DNA of 64,000 bases from Pectinophora gossypiella (GCF_024362695.1 NC_065422.1:5393534-5457533), one strand, 5' to 3'; shown: positions 11,501-21,915, numbered from the stretch's first letter. The notes: a model not told the origin generated them from the letters alone. Translations and numbers: made by a program.

Positions 11501-11741
11501 GACCTTCCTTCTCGATACCAGGTAGTTTAGTCCAAATCAAAATGTGCTTCAGGTCTTGGACGAATCGGTCCAATTGTCGAATGGTGACAGTTTTGTGACT
11601 GTGTTTCATTAAATAGAAGCTGAACAGCGAGAGGTAAAATAGATGTGTCAAATATTTCAGATTATTTGCTAATCGGGGTATTTTTATTTTTTTTATTGAA
11701 TTAAGTTTTTTATAAGGTTTGGCTTTCCACAATTGCGGCAT
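8278..11741 (-). CDS. alpha-1,3-fucosyltransferase-like protein (GT10), four coding exons, probable divergent paralogue
   Basis: Exons in coding order are 11248-11741, 10111-10324, 9612-9838 and 8278-8548. Each join has a GT donor and AG acceptor and keeps the frame, giving 401 residues, a normal size for the family. The product looks like a type II Golgi protein: a short basic N-terminus, a hydrophobic stretch at about residues 29-45, then a lumenal GT10 domain. Family landmarks include SADNYPVC, WTWTYR followed by IDS, a C-terminal YDRFLPYNSYID block and a Cys-containing tail (CSLCEQ). GT10 enzymes move fucose from GDP-fucose to GlcNAc on glycans. Here the usual SNC motif reads LEKC (219-222), and the usual FENS...DYxTEK block reads LEDSIAEDFITDVV (279-292), so the Tyr, Glu and Lys that contact the donor nucleotide are replaced. 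The frame is open throughout, so this is a divergent gene rather than an obvious pseudogene. All three introns carry repeats. The upstream start is inferred. Confidence 0.87.
8638..8826. mobile_element. palindromic MITE (family M2) in fucosyltransferase intron 3
   Basis: The two ends are inverted copies: GGGTGTAAGTGACGTCG on the left and a matching CGATGTCACTAACA arm on the right, with CCATGATTCTGAGTTGATAT mirrored inside. Relatives lie at 29844-30058, 32507-32730 and 32765-32990, with several half copies elsewhere. No coding capacity. Confidence 0.8.
8955..9160 (-). mobile_element. degenerate SINE, family A, in fucosyltransferase intron 3
   Basis: Reverse-oriented remnant with the family tail CAACCCTGGTGTCAGGG, GGCCCCTGACATGGCTCATG and the core CGGCTTAACGTG near 9070. 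The tRNA-like head is missing or unrecognisable. Confidence 0.7.
9178..9470 (+). mobile_element. 3' end of a LINE (reverse-transcriptase C-terminus)
   Basis: The frame from 9206 reads RAGRGRPRRMHIDQIGDV, then NRRACMKLLMNVEEA and CQDRSKWNSII, the pattern of the extreme C-terminus of insect non-LTR reverse transcriptases, followed by a short 3' UTR with TATGTATGTA. Related pieces lie at 20908, 26790 (reverse) and 44005. 5'-truncated, so a dead copy in intron 3. Confidence 0.7.
9478..9605 (+). mobile_element. 5'-truncated SINE, family A, abutting a splice donor
   Basis: Contains the core GTGCTTCGGAAGGGACGTTA, the ACTTACTGATGTA segment and the terminal CCACACGATAGAAGA. The tail stops a few bases from the donor of fucosyltransferase exon 3 (9611-9610). 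Confidence 0.75.
9612..9838 (-). CDS. coding exon 3 of the four-exon fucosyltransferase
   Basis: Begins after TTACAG with KALTKYNLTVDVYGQCG and ends at ACAG before GTGATT (9611-9610). It carries the substituted donor-binding block. A SINE 3' tail ends within about 10 bp of the donor site. Confidence 0.85.
9866..9985. mobile_element. partial MITE with a CRE-like TGACGTCA core (family M4), intron 2
   Basis: Shares CTAGTCAAATCA, GTCAAAACACGAAATTACT and TGACGTCATAGAAAAACGTG with the copy at 46625-46870. Lies inside fucosyltransferase intron 2 (9839-10110). Confidence 0.65.
10111..10324 (-). CDS. coding exon 2 of the four-exon fucosyltransferase
   Basis: The acceptor TTCTTACAG lies just upstream (10326-10325) and the donor GTTAGT at 10110-10109. 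Encodes residues 165-236, from RIDSIIPYGF to FIEELQ, and ends in phase 0. The second gene copy has no intron at either of this exon's borders. Confidence 0.85.
10392..10470 (+). mobile_element. SINE tail fragment, family A, intron 1
   Basis: GTGACACCAGGGTAGATG, then CCTCACAACACGAAAGAAGA, matches the 3' end of family A. Lies in intron 1 of the four-exon fucosyltransferase. Confidence 0.6.
10538..10885 (-). mobile_element. poly(A)-tailed retroelement fragment (family P), intron 1
   Basis: On the minus strand it ends with the segment GTTAATCCCAACTGAGGC and a sequence equivalent to GCAAATCTACAATAAGTCAC seen beside the poly(A) tract at 37846. Also contains the GCGATAAGCGCT and AGCTGATTGGC blocks shared with 30197-30500. 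Diverged from the other copies. Confidence 0.6.
11150..11215 (+). repeat. LINE-type 3' tail with (TTTC)n
   Basis: ACAATAAACGTTTCTTTCTT resembles the tail at 23825-23855 (AATAAATGTTTCTTTC). Probably the 3' terminus of a non-LTR element in intron 1. Confidence 0.4.
11248..11741 (-). CDS. coding exon 1 of the four-exon fucosyltransferase
   Basis: Starts at the ATG ending at 11741 and encodes the cytoplasmic tail, the membrane anchor and the N-terminal GT10 half, including HILIWTKLPG and ADNYPVC. It ends at ACAG before GTAAGT (donor at 11247-11246), leaving the Arg codon split after two bases. Confidence 0.85.
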
Positions 11742-11759
11742 TATGCATGAAATAAAGGC

Positions 11760-12700
11760 CTACTTCTCCTCCTGTCGAGTGGGTTGTAAGTTCGCTGACC
11801 GATCTCATCAAACCTGGTGTGAAAGTTATTCTTGACTCTCTAGTGATACTTTCACGGTTGTACAGTTATTACAAATTGTCTTTCAAAGGAAGTGGTCTGT
11901 AGAAGTCACATCCAATCGGATATGATGACGATTGCGATGTATCATGAAATGTGTTCAGTGTAAATAAAAGTTTATAAACACTGTTATTATGTGTATGAGT
12001 TTCTTTGAAAAATTGATCATGCATTTTTTTGAGAACTCGACCATAAGACATTTGAGTTTACATTCCGAAATCAGATTCGTAATGAAAGAAGGTTTACTTA
12101 AGTACTTATAAAATTAAGAGTAGGTAAATCTACTAAGGCTGAAACTACATGACATGAAAATTATCCTAATATATTCCAGGTCCAGTGTAAAATGGAACAT
12201 TTTATAATAATAACAAATTCAAATAACACGGCGAATAAACGAAACATGAATTGAAAAGAAAATTCAATTTGATTTGTCACAAAGTGATTTCGCGCGCTTT
12301 TTTCATAAAATGGCGTCGTATTGTGCACATGATGTGGGTCTCGCGCGGACGGGTCCCGAAATCGGGATTGTCCGATTTTTTTTTGAAAGGACACCCGATT
12401 ACCGTTGTTACACGGAAATCATCTTGATGGACGCTTAACAAAATACTTTTTTGTTGTCCGTGTGATGTATGAATTCGTTTGGAAAGGGGAGGTAGACGTA
12501 ACGTTATATATAAATAACGTTATCTATCTATTTTAATTCATTTTAGTCCGGCTTTTATGTTGGACTGCGAATGAATAAAAAAGCATGAAAAGCGTTCAGC
12601 TGCTTATAGTCCTAGGCACGTCGTAAAATCCGCTTAAGGGATTGTGTCCTTCCAAACACGTTAGGCATATTGTATCCGAATTTATCCGATATGGCCTGAT
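11760..12700. other. upstream region of the four-exon fucosyltransferase, no further gene recognised
   Basis: Contains a small palindrome AACGTTATATATAAATAACGTT-like at about 12499 and short chance frames. No promoter element could be assigned with confidence. Confidence 0.4.
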
Positions 12701-12706
12701 CAGTAT

Positions 12707-13011
12707 GGTCTAAAACACGGTCAAAAAAAGCCACAGTGAAGCAATTCATCTAAAAAAGAAATTTTGCGCTTACTTTCTAATGCGCAAATGTCAAATTCCA
12801 ATATTGCTTTCTTAGATGAATTGCTAGATGGAAAAAGAAGAAAAGGAAGACCAAGAAGAGCTTACATGGAATTAAAGAAAAGGTTAACGTCGAGTCTTAT
12901 AGGGGAGTCAAGGAATTGGCTTTTGATAGACTGGAATGGAAAATGGTATACCGACATTGGAGCGTTAAATTGATGATGAGATGAATTGCTTCAATGTGGC
13001 CATTTTAGACC
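12707..13011. mobile_element. M5 MITE interrupted by a LINE fragment
   Basis: Left AGCAATTCATCT and right CTTCAATGTGGCCATTTTAG are the ends of the family seen complete at 55687-55819; the middle is split at 12825/12979. Confidence 0.7.
12826..12978 (+). mobile_element. 5'-truncated RTE-like LINE with 12-bp target duplication
   Basis: Encodes RRKGRPRR, then in another frame ESYRGVKELAFDRLEWKM, a LINE C-terminus, and ends TTGATGATG. AGATGAATTGCT occurs on both sides (12814-12825, 12979-12990). Inactive. Confidence 0.8.
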
Positions 13012-13440
13012 TATAGAATTTTGTATCAAAACTGGTGTGTCATCTTCTGATTACTTACACCTACTTACTTAGCTTTTCCCGTGCCATTAGCATTACAGGA
13101 TTTATGTACGAATTTACATTTTGAATCGATTCTGAATTTAAAAAAAAACTTAATCGATTCCGAGATTAAAATATCGAGTAAACTAATTAAATCTATGCAA
13201 ATACAAAGGGAGGGCGATTCAAAGGTGTTCAGCAATCTGATTACGACGACGAGATTCAGTAGTCAGTAGTCTCGAGACAAAATCTGATCTGAAATGCAAA
13301 CCGCGAGCCAAAGAATCTCATTAACGAGACGAAACCCCCCTACCTTGGCAGGAGTATTCTGATCTCAGGGAATATCTGTGATTCTAATACTACTAGTGGA
13401 AAGCATTTTGTTTTCGAAATAAATATTTTATTTTATTTTT

Positions 13441-13546
13441 CTTCTTCTTTTATCATGTGGGTTGTGAGGTGGATTACCAACCCCATCAACACTGGTGTCA
13501 GGGTTATTATTGAGCCGTCATAGGCCCCTGACATGACTTTAACTAA
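13441..13546 (-). mobile_element. SINE tail fragment, family A
   Basis: TTATCATGTGGGTTGTGAGG and GGTGTCAGGGTTATTATTGA match the reversed 3' part of family A. Confidence 0.75.
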
Positions 13547-13689
13547 TGAGCCGGGCTGAGGCACAAGCAATCAAAGACGACTTGCGTGGTAGAGTACATC
13601 GCTTAAAATTGATTGAGTAGGTAGTTCACCACTTTGGAAACGACAAAATGATGGAAAATTAAAAAGGGTTATGTATCTAACACAATGGA

Positions 13690-13843
13690 TCATTTATTAT
13701 ACTACTGTAGTGTATACTTTATAATTACTATGTCACATTATTTTTTTTGACAAATTGAACTGTAAGTCTCACTAAATGTCATAATACCTGAATAGACATG
13801 GTTCTAAGGTAGGTACATAATTGTTCATGACTGTATTATGGTA
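13690..13843. mobile_element. MITE family M3
   Basis: TGACAAATTGAACTGTAAGT and CTCACTAAATGTCA, ending in TTCATGACTGTA; shared with 44285-44438 and, reversed, with 48226-48384. Confidence 0.65.
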
Positions 13844-14324
13844 CCCATACCCAGGTACCCAATCAAATCACCATATTAAAAAAAATCAAAAGAGATTTAT
13901 TGCAATTGTACAGTACAAAAAAAGATGTCATAGGTACACCAAAAGTGATTGCTGGTTATCTCCTGGTTACTTATGTCCCTGCCCACACCATAAGGTATTA
14001 CGAGCGTGAGTTTACGTATGTATTGTATAATAATCTTGTCCGGAATATTCCCCTGCCGTCGGCTGAAGACATCGCGTCTCATTCGTACGCCGTTCATTGG
14101 AAAATCACCGTCGTCCACGGAATACAGAACGTGTAGTCACAGCAGACAGATATTTACTTGTAATATTTAAATATTCTACTTTCTATTTTATTTTTTATTA
14201 CTTATACTATTCTTATTTATTTTAAATGCAGTTTTTACTAACACCATTGAATAAGGAATATGTACCTAACGCAGGCTCACCACCTGGCACGTTGATCTAA
14301 CAGTGTTCACGACAATATAGGTAG

Positions 14325-14390
14325 CAACATAATTCTTTCATCATCACTAATTTAAGAGTCACGCTCTTGTCGGTGTAGCATGATTGCTAC
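14325..14390 (-). repeat. RTE-like LINE 3' end
   Basis: TCATCATCACTAATTTAAGA followed by GCCACGCTCTTG-like sequence is the reversed end seen forward at 21880-21915. Confidence 0.55.
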
Positions 14391-14396
14391 TTTTTA

Positions 14397-14835
14397 GGGA
14401 AAAAAAAGGGCAGTGGTTTCCCTCTTGCCTTCCGCCCCGCAGTACTCTGTCTGACGCAAGTGGGATGGCGCCCAGAGTAGTCTATTACAAAGCCATACTA
14501 GGACTCCTGTCCTCCGCCTCTGAATAATACTGACAGTTACTGCTGCCCTCTGTCAGGTTCCAGGTTACAGTCCCTGTGACTCGCCCCTTCCGTCCTGCAT
14601 TGCCGTACCGATGGCTCCTCTGCAACCGTTGAGGTGTTCACCCGTATCCCTGGGCAAGGGTTCTACGTTATACCCCGTAGGTCTGGGTCCCTATTCGAAC
14701 TCAGCCACCATCTCACTCCAGCCTACAGGACGCGCCGAACAGGAATTGCCCCAGTGGAGGGCAGAGAAGATGACTCTGTCCCCCCTGGGGCCGGGTTAAT
14801 GGTCTTGTATGGAACCAAGACCAAAGGCCATCATT
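14397..14835. repeat. GC-richer interspersed repeat, probably LINE-derived
   Basis: AGTGGTTTCCCTCTTGCC through CTTGTATGGAACCAAGACC stands out from the AT-rich surroundings. The two overlapping frames of 62 and 74 codons are shadows. No second copy in this window; assignment is an inference. Confidence 0.4.
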
Positions 14836-14884
14836 CTTTACCATCCTTTACCATGTAATCCAAATATCAAGCTACAATTATATA

Positions 14885-14957
14885 GGGTGTTAGTGACATC
14901 GTAACGAAAACTTTGAGGGTGATTCAGACCATCATTCTGAGTTGATATTAAGTGGAA
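14885..14957. mobile_element. half of an M2 MITE
   Basis: GGGTGTTAGTGACATCGTAA to ATTAAGTGGAATTA; the right arm is missing. Confidence 0.65.
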
Positions 14958-14967
14958 TTAGTGGACC

Positions 14968-15100
14968 TCTGTCTCTGCCATTACATTTTATTTTTGAATA
15001 ATTATGTGCCCGAGCGATGAGAAAGTAGATAATTATTACTTTAAATCTCTACAACGCCATCTACATATATTGTTTTTAAAGTCCCTTATTCTAAAGGACC
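14968..15100 (+). mobile_element. MITE family M1
   Basis: CTCTGCCATTACATTTTATT, CGAGCGATGAGAAAGTAG, then CAACGCCATCTACATATATT. Matches 19480-19610 and 37165-37300. Confidence 0.7.
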
Positions 15101-15690
15101 CTGATATCGTAAGCAACGACACTCGAATCACCACTTGATCCAAGATTTGCATTTGATCAAACTTCAATAGCGCGTTAACATTAACGTTATTTAAATATGA
15201 TTTGTGTAAAAAGAGAATAAATTGAGCAGGGTTGTTACAATATCTCAGAGGTACGATAAAGGCGCAAAAAATCCTTTTATTGAAACTAGTGCCTGTTATC
15301 CATTATGTATTAGACTGTACATTTCCATTGTACCTACGTTTTATTTATTTTGTAGAATCTCTGAGTGTGACGTTATTGCATTCATGAATGCAGCGGAATG
15401 ATATATATTATTATTTACATACAACATTATAGTCTAACCCAAAGCGCTGTATGACGAGAAAACAATATAAAAAGTAATACAACAAAAATAAAGAATGAAT
15501 GAAAAAAGAAACAAAAATAAAAAATAGACTATAAATGAATAACATGAAAAACAAAAAAAAATACAATATCAAAATTAAAAAGTAAACTAATATGCCGGTT
15601 CTGCTGCAAAAGTCAAAGTAACTATGCGTTTAATTACTTACTTCACAAGTTTGAATTTAAAGCCTGAGGCAACACTACGACACTCCGATG

Positions 15691-15845
15691 AAGAATTTTC
15701 CATCGCAAAAGTACGCTTAAAAATAATTAAGAAAAAACACAAAAGATATCATGAATTTTGCGACCGAAAATACCACTTGATATTAACTCAGAATCATGAG
15801 TTGAATTATCCCCCTCAGTATTCGTTACGATGTCACTAACACCCT
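15691..15845. mobile_element. right part of an M2 MITE
   Basis: GAATTTTCCATCGCAAAAGT through CGTTACGATGTCACTAACAC and CCTG; the left arm is absent. Confidence 0.65.
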
Positions 15846-16321
15846 GTTTAGACAGACATACAATTATAAGTACGTGCAATGAAAAATATATGCGGCGGTT
15901 CCTGCACTAAGCTCAGCCTGTCTCGCAGGGGCCGGATTACGATTTCGTATATTATGAATTACATAATGGATATTATAATAATATGATTTACAGAATACAG
16001 AGCACTATAAATAACTCATAACTACTTACTTATAACAAAAGATATATTCATGAAAAATTACAATTGTATGTTCTTTGTGTCTGTTTTATTGTGTACTTAT
16101 AAATAAATAAATAATAATAACATAGTTACACATAGTTGTTTAGTAATTTGTCTGCCTAATAGGTATCTGTTCCCAGACAGCTAATCCCATGCATTCATCT
16201 TCTAGATTAATCAATAAATTAATTTTATAATAACCGTTTTTTATAAGGTTTCTGTTTAATTACTGTCTTATAACTGTGCAAAGGTAAATCTTGAATCTTA
16301 TTGTAAAAATTACATTGACCT

Positions 16322-16705
16322 TTAACACGTTGACAGTCCAGTGAACCATATACGGGTCATGACGAACTAGCTCCATACGTCCGTGACCCATACATGGGCC
16401 ACTAAGAAACGACCAGGTACGCATTAAAGGCGGGTGCTCCACTTGGATCCCGGGTTAACAAAGGTTTGTATTACAGTATGTTTGATGAATGCTGCTGTCC
16501 ACCTGATGCGGCCCTTGAAAGTTCTAATTTTTTCATGATAGTAAGAAATATGGTTTACTTCCTATTGCACTCAGTAGGCGTTGTGAAGTGTTAAGAATAC
16601 ATTTACTATTATTTACGGTTTTAACAGGACGTACAAAAATTGAAGTAATATGCGAGACTTACAAGGAAGTCAAAACATTTTGTATGTGGACTGTCAACGT
16701 GTTAA
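16322..16705. mobile_element. piggyBac-like MITE with TTAA target duplication
   Basis: TTAACACGTTGACAGTCCA at the left is mirrored by TGGACTGTCAACGTGTTAA at the right. TTAA duplication is the hallmark of piggyBac. Compared with 1102-1318 it carries about 170 extra bases (about 16468-16640), probably a second insertion or an internal region lost from the other copy. Confidence 0.85.
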
Positions 16706-17141
16706 AAGATTTAGAGGTAGTAAAGATTTAGACATCATCTTTTCCATGCGTATTTTTTTATCTATATGGTCATTTCGTAGACGATTTATTAGTATTAGCC
16801 ATTTCTCGTATCGTCTGTAACAGTGGGCACGGCTAACAATAACGCGGGTATATCCTGTAATATTCAGTTTTTGCGCTCCCATACCCTAGGGGGCCACTGT
16901 CTATGACACATGCGTGGGTCTGTCTCTAGTGGGCCCCTGAATACATTTGCTCCGTCACTTTTTGTCACCATAAAACTTAAGGTGAGATAGTTTCACGGCG
17001 GTTGCGAATGTACGTGCAATGCATATTATTATGTTATTGATGTTAATTTATGGGTTTGACTACAGTGGGATGTTGAAATGACTTACATCACGCCTGTATT
17101 CGCGAAGGGGTAGGCAGAGAGAGACGTATAGTTAGTATATA

Positions 17142-17618
17142 CAGTGAAACTTGGTTAAGTGGGACCTGGATAAGTGAGAAACCTCCATAACTGAAACTCA
17201 TGCTGAGGTCCCAACACTTTGGCACTGAATTACCTCTGTTAGTGGGACGAGGTAAGCCTCTATATCTGGGATTCGTTCTTTCGATTTATCATCATAGTTA
17301 CCTCTATAACTGAGACAGCGAGTAAATTTTTTATTCATAAACCTCTGTAACTGAGATAACATTGTTTGTTTACTCATTCTTATTCTACCCACAAATTCCA
17401 CACGTAATTCCAAGACGTAAGTACAAATTTTGAGCTTCAATTACCTTCATTTTTAGTTTCGCTTTACTATCATACAGATGTTTATTTGAAAAATGCCAAA
17501 ACGAAAGCTACAATCGTTATCTGGGTAAATGGAATCGAGACACTGGGTAAGTGGAATACCTCTATAAGTGAAACGACATTGCAGGTCCCTTGATGTCTCA
17601 CTTAACCAGGTTTCACTG
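17142..17618. mobile_element. pogo/Tc1-like MITE, TA target duplication
   Basis: Ends CAGTGAAACTTGGTTAAGTG and, reversed, CAGTGAAACCTGGTTAAGTG, each next to TA. The interior repeats short relatives of the terminus (ATAAGTGAGA, GTAACTGAGA). No transposase. Confidence 0.85.
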
Positions 17619-17783
17619 TATTAGGAGTGGGTAGGTACTTGCCAGCTATGTGTAAGTAGCATGTACCATGGTGTAGAAACTATTACATGTAATAGGGGCG
17701 AGTTTATTGGAATTAACCGGCCACAAATCCTGAAAACCTCGTGATATCAATTATCTATGATCCAGACAAATTTAAACTCCAAC

Positions 17784-18001
17784 AGTGTTACTACAAAACA
17801 AAGACTAAAAGATAAACTATGTTTAAAATATAATCCGTATACGAAAGAAGTCCCGAAGGCCGCGGCGCTACTGTCGCAGATTCTGCATAGAATTATTATG
17901 ACTTGTCAAGTTAGTTTCATTAAAATCCGCCGACTTCTTTCGTGGCGCGAAATACTATTTCAAACCTAGTTTATTTTTAGTTTGTGTTTTGTAGTAACAC
18001 T
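17784..18001. mobile_element. palindromic MITE (M7)
   Basis: Left AGTGTTACTACAAAACAAAG mirrors the right end TTTGTGTTTTGTAGTAACACT; an inner palindrome GAAAGAAGTC/GACTTCTTTC sits near the centre. Inserted in a repeat also seen at 27038-27105. Confidence 0.8.
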
Positions 18002-18160
18002 GATAAAGTTGAATTTAGTGGTTTAGAGTTCGAGTTGGAATCGAACCCATACCGTCGACTTTTATGACGTGATGAAAAACAGATGTTTTTTTACTCCCAA
18101 ATCAGCAGAGAAGTATATTTTTATTGTGTGTTTGTAGAATAAAGAGTTATTGTATTGTAT

Positions 18161-18493
18161 CTTCTTCTTCTTCTTCTTATCATGTGGGTTGTGAGGTGGA
18201 ATAGCAACCTCATCAACCCTGGTGTCAGGGTTATGATTGAGCCGCCAAAGGCCCCTGACATGGCTCATGTAACGATTACTCACTCACATCAGTAAATATT
18301 AACCGGGACCAACGGCTTAACGTGCCTTCCGAAGCACGGATCATCTTACTTTCGGACAATCAGGTGATCAGCCTATAATGTCCTAACCAAACTAGGGATC
18401 ACAAAGTGATTTTTCTGATATGTCCCCACCGGGATTCGAACCCGGAGCCTCCGGATCGTGAGTCCAACGCTCAACCACTGGACCACAGAGGCC
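18161..18493 (-). mobile_element. full-length tRNA-derived SINE, family A, 15-bp target duplication
   Basis: Reversed copy with all blocks: GAAGAAGAAGAA end, tail, core and tRNA-like head. GTTATTGTATTGTAT flanks it at 18146-18160 and 18494-18508. It sits in a TTGTA-rich tail of an older retroelement. Confidence 0.9.
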
Positions 18494-18534
18494 GTTATTG
18501 TATTGTATTGTAAGTTGATATACTTAATTATCGT

Positions 18535-18640
18535 TAACACGCTCGTCCCGGCTTGACAAGAGCTGCGGGTTCAAGTCCCGTCCGAGTCAGATTTTTTCGA
18601 TGAAATTTTCTCTTTGTGAGTTATCCGAAGCACGAGTGAG
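18535..18640 (+). mobile_element. tRNA-like SINE head, other family
   Basis: AACACGCTCGTCCCGGCTTG then GCGGGTTCAAGTCCCG form a B-box-like head. It continues into non-tRNA sequence, so it is not a tRNA gene. Confidence 0.5.
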
Positions 18641-19380
18641 CAAAGTATGTATACATTGCACGCATTTTAAAACCGCACCCCTGATGCCGGACAGCAGCGT
18701 TATCAGTACTGGTTGGAGGCCGAGGAAATGGATCCTGGTAGGGCTCTAGCTAGAACATCACCGATTGAGAAATTGGTCGGTGTACTGTGGAACGGAATGC
18801 GATTGGGGCAACCACCGTTCTACACGCTCTATCTATGGAGTAATGAAAATGGAGGCGATTAATCCACCGACAAGAGCGCAGCTCATAAATAAAGAGAGAG
18901 ATGTTAACATTGACGATTAAAATTTTACTGTTACCAACTGAATGAGACATTTTTCAGTTTGAATTTATGTGTAGGTCAATTCTCCAGTCGAATAACAAAC
19001 GACTCAAGGTCTCTAGGGTCACCGATTCACTATCGTTATTCCCAAAACCCTCCATATCAAAACATATCGCCCGTCATCTTGCCCCTCCTGTATCGTGACT
19101 GTGAACTACGGCCATTACGAGCAAATCACAAGTTATGAAGTCCATCTGAACCCTAATAAGTATGCTTTATTAACGGCACGGAGCGAAAGTTACGGTGGGC
19201 AGCCCTATTCTAGTCGCAAGTGAGGTTTCTGTAGGGAACTTGAGTCGATACGTAAACGTTGTGTTTTGTCGAAGACAGAAGAGGGGGTCGAAAAACCTGA
19301 AAGGCAAAAAATATTTTTATACAGTTTCGCGTTGTTCGATTTACATAGCGGCGCAGTAAAATCTCAAAATCATAATTAAA
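18640..19380. other. no gene recognised
   Basis: Mixed composition, short broken frames only. Confidence 0.4.
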
Positions 19381-19610
19381 AATTTGCGACTAGAAAAACA
19401 CCCACCATCGTTTTTAGTACAATCAAATAGACGTTCCATTATTTTTTCGTAACGATGTCACTAACACTCGGTATAATGCTTCTGCCATTACATTATATTT
19501 TTATTTATTTGTATACTATCTAATTATCACGTTAAATCTTTTCAGCACCATCTATTTTTGAGGAACGTAGGCTCGAAAGCACCTCATTGCATTCATTTTG
19601 TTGGCACTAT
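19380..19610. mobile_element. M2 remnant followed by an M1 MITE
   Basis: TTTTCGTAACGATGTCACTAA ends an M2-like arm; TCTGCCATTACATTATATTT to CAGCACCATCTATTTTTGAG is an M1. Confidence 0.55.
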
Positions 19611-20214
19611 GGTGTCCTAGTGAAATGGGGCCCTAAAAGTTTTTCTGGTGATAGTGATGATTTCTTACAGAAAACCAAACACCTGGGGGCACGGGAGTGC
19701 CCCAGCCAAGACGAGCAAAGCGAAGCGCAAGGACAAGGGCATTACCTACCTTTTCTCGAAACGTTTCGTCGATTTTGATTATTCTGATTTTGGTCTGGGG
19801 GGTTCAAAAGGCCACATTGATGCGTTCACCGAATAAAGTAATATCGTAAAAAAAGATCTTTTTTTAAAGATCTATTATGTATAATAGGGTTCCACCTCAC
19901 AACCCCAAAGAGCAGAGGTCCGTGTTGAACAACAGTCAATACCAGATACAATAAGTCACTTTAAAAGAAAACTCTACAGTATTATAAAGTTCAACCGACT
20001 TTCAGCTCCGGAATAGCACCTCAGCGGTCCAGGCGAAAGTTTCCCCATAAAATTAGGTATAACCTCGGAAGATCACTCAAACTTTAAGGAATTTACGGTT
20101 CATGAGGAAAAATCGCCGCCTGGGAAACCACTTGCATACAAAATGAATGCCCTGCCAAACAGTATGGGAACTCTTGTTTTATGAAAATTAAGGACAGAAG
20201 TAGGTAACTCTGTT

Positions 20215-20425
20215 GGTTGTGCGTTCGACTCGTAAACTTGGGATAACGGATTCGAATCTCGCTCGCTTGATTATGGTGTAAGTATATATTTTTTTGACGT
20301 AACTTATTGTAGATGGCATTAACTATTTGGCCGGACAAATGGAGACCGCTCAAGGCTCTTACCAGGTACAAAATTTAAGACAACAGGCCTGAGGGAGCCC
20401 AGTCGGGCACGAACCTCGGTCATCT
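20215..20425. mobile_element. tRNA-like head next to a reversed family P fragment
   Basis: GGTTGTGCGTTCGACTCG and GGATTCGAATCTCGC resemble A/B boxes; from 20296 TTTTTGACGTAACTTATTG and GGCCGGACAAATGGAGACC are family P, reversed, with its poly(A) seen as T. Confidence 0.6.
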
Positions 20426-20907
20426 ACAATGTTAGTGAAAACTGCACTTAACATAAATTAATGACTAGCGAATTCAATCGCATGTTATATCAAAATACCT
20501 AGCAAACAAAATCACACAATGCATGCTCGATGCCAGCTATTCCCATTTTAGCATCATGGAATTCAGAATAATGCGTTACAACGTTGGAATTCTTGGCACG
20601 GTGGTTGAAACCACGGAATTGACGAAAGAGGTTGGAAGGGCCAACTGAGCGAGAAACGCGCGCCATACAAGTATGAGCAAATAGTTCGTACTTCAACTTT
20701 GCACTTCACTCGGCCGCAAACTTTAGGTCACACAGAGCTCCTTGTACAGGGCAAAAACAAATATCGACTATCATTTTATTTTTATTTATTTATTAAGGTA
20801 CATACAACATTACAGTATGGCCCAATGCGCTGTATGTCGAGAATCATGAAAGGAGATCCCCCCTTATCACAGGAAAGCTAAAAACTTTAGTATGATCAGC
20901 TATTCGG

Positions 20908-21045
20908 GGTGCGTGTATGAAACGATTGATGAACGTGGAGGAAGCAAGAGAAGTATGTTAGGATCGAATCAAATGGAATTCCATAGTGTCTGCTTACCCC
21001 GGTGGGAAATAGGCGTGAGTTTATGTATGTAATACGCTCTGCTAT
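20908..21045 (+). repeat. LINE C-terminus/3' end fragment
   Basis: CGTGTATGAAACGATTGATG AACGTGGAGGAAGC, then CCCCGGTGGGAAATAGGCGTG, matches the LINE end at 9340-9450. Confidence 0.65.
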
Positions 21046-21364
21046 TTATAAAAAAAAAAACAGTAACTTGTGAAAAGTAACGATAAAATTGCAGCCTATC
21101 ACATAAAATATACATTGCCGGTAAAGTGGCTATGGAATTTGAGAAGCAGTAGAGCTGTCGTAGTTTTCTGTTTGCAGGAGTAGTAGTAAAAGAGAGTTGG
21201 GTTGAACCAGTGACAGCGGTTCTCATACAAAATGCGCGTTAGGGCTTTTCCATCCTCTTTCTTTTATTCCGTGGTTCAAACGCATCTAATTATTTCAGTG
21301 TAAACACGCAAATTACGTATCTGTGGTCGAGGCATACCTGGCAATTATTTTGACTAGAATAAAC

Positions 21365-21642
21365 CGCCTCCGTGGTCCAGTGGTTGAGCGTTGGGCTTAC
21401 AATCCAGAGGTCCTGGGTTCGAATCCCGGCGGGGACATATCACAAAAATCATTTTTTGGTCCCTAGTTTGGCTAAGACATTATAGGCTGATCACATGATT
21501 GTCCGAAAGTAAGATGATCCGTGCTTCGGAAGACACGTTGAACCGTTGGTTCCGGTTACTACTTACTGATGAAGTAAGTAGTCGTTACATGAGTCATGGC
21601 AAGGGCCTTTGGCGGCCCAATAATAACCCTGACACGACTGTT
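21365..21642 (+). mobile_element. SINE, family A, 3'-truncated
   Basis: tRNA-like head CGTGGTCCAGTGGTTGAGCG and the core are present; the copy breaks off after TAACCCTGACACGAC. Confidence 0.8.
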
Positions 21643-21779
21643 ATCCATGAAATTAGAAGATTAAACGCCAACACAGTACAGTGCTATATATATTTATTTT
21701 GGAGGACGTAGCTTAGGAAGTACTTCATTTTCCGATGCAATATTTTGATCCAGGCAGTAACAAAAAAAGAAGCAAAAAA

Positions 21780-21915
21780 GCCTAACACATGCAACAAATT
21801 AAAGAGAACGCGAACATCGTGTTTTATAAGGAAGTGAAAGAATTGGCCTTTGATAGACAAGAATGGAAAATGCTGCACCGGCAAGAGCGTGGCTCTTAAA
21901 TTATTGATGATGATG
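21780..21915 (+). mobile_element. RTE-like LINE 3' end
   Basis: Encodes KELAFDRQEWKMLHRQERGS and a stop, then ATTGATGATGATGA. Relatives: 12826-12978 and reversed ends at 14325 and 28366. Confidence 0.7.

Noticed and set aside
14611..14858. Two overlapping Pro-rich frames
   Set aside because: They overlap in different frames on a GC-rich repeat; neither has a domain.
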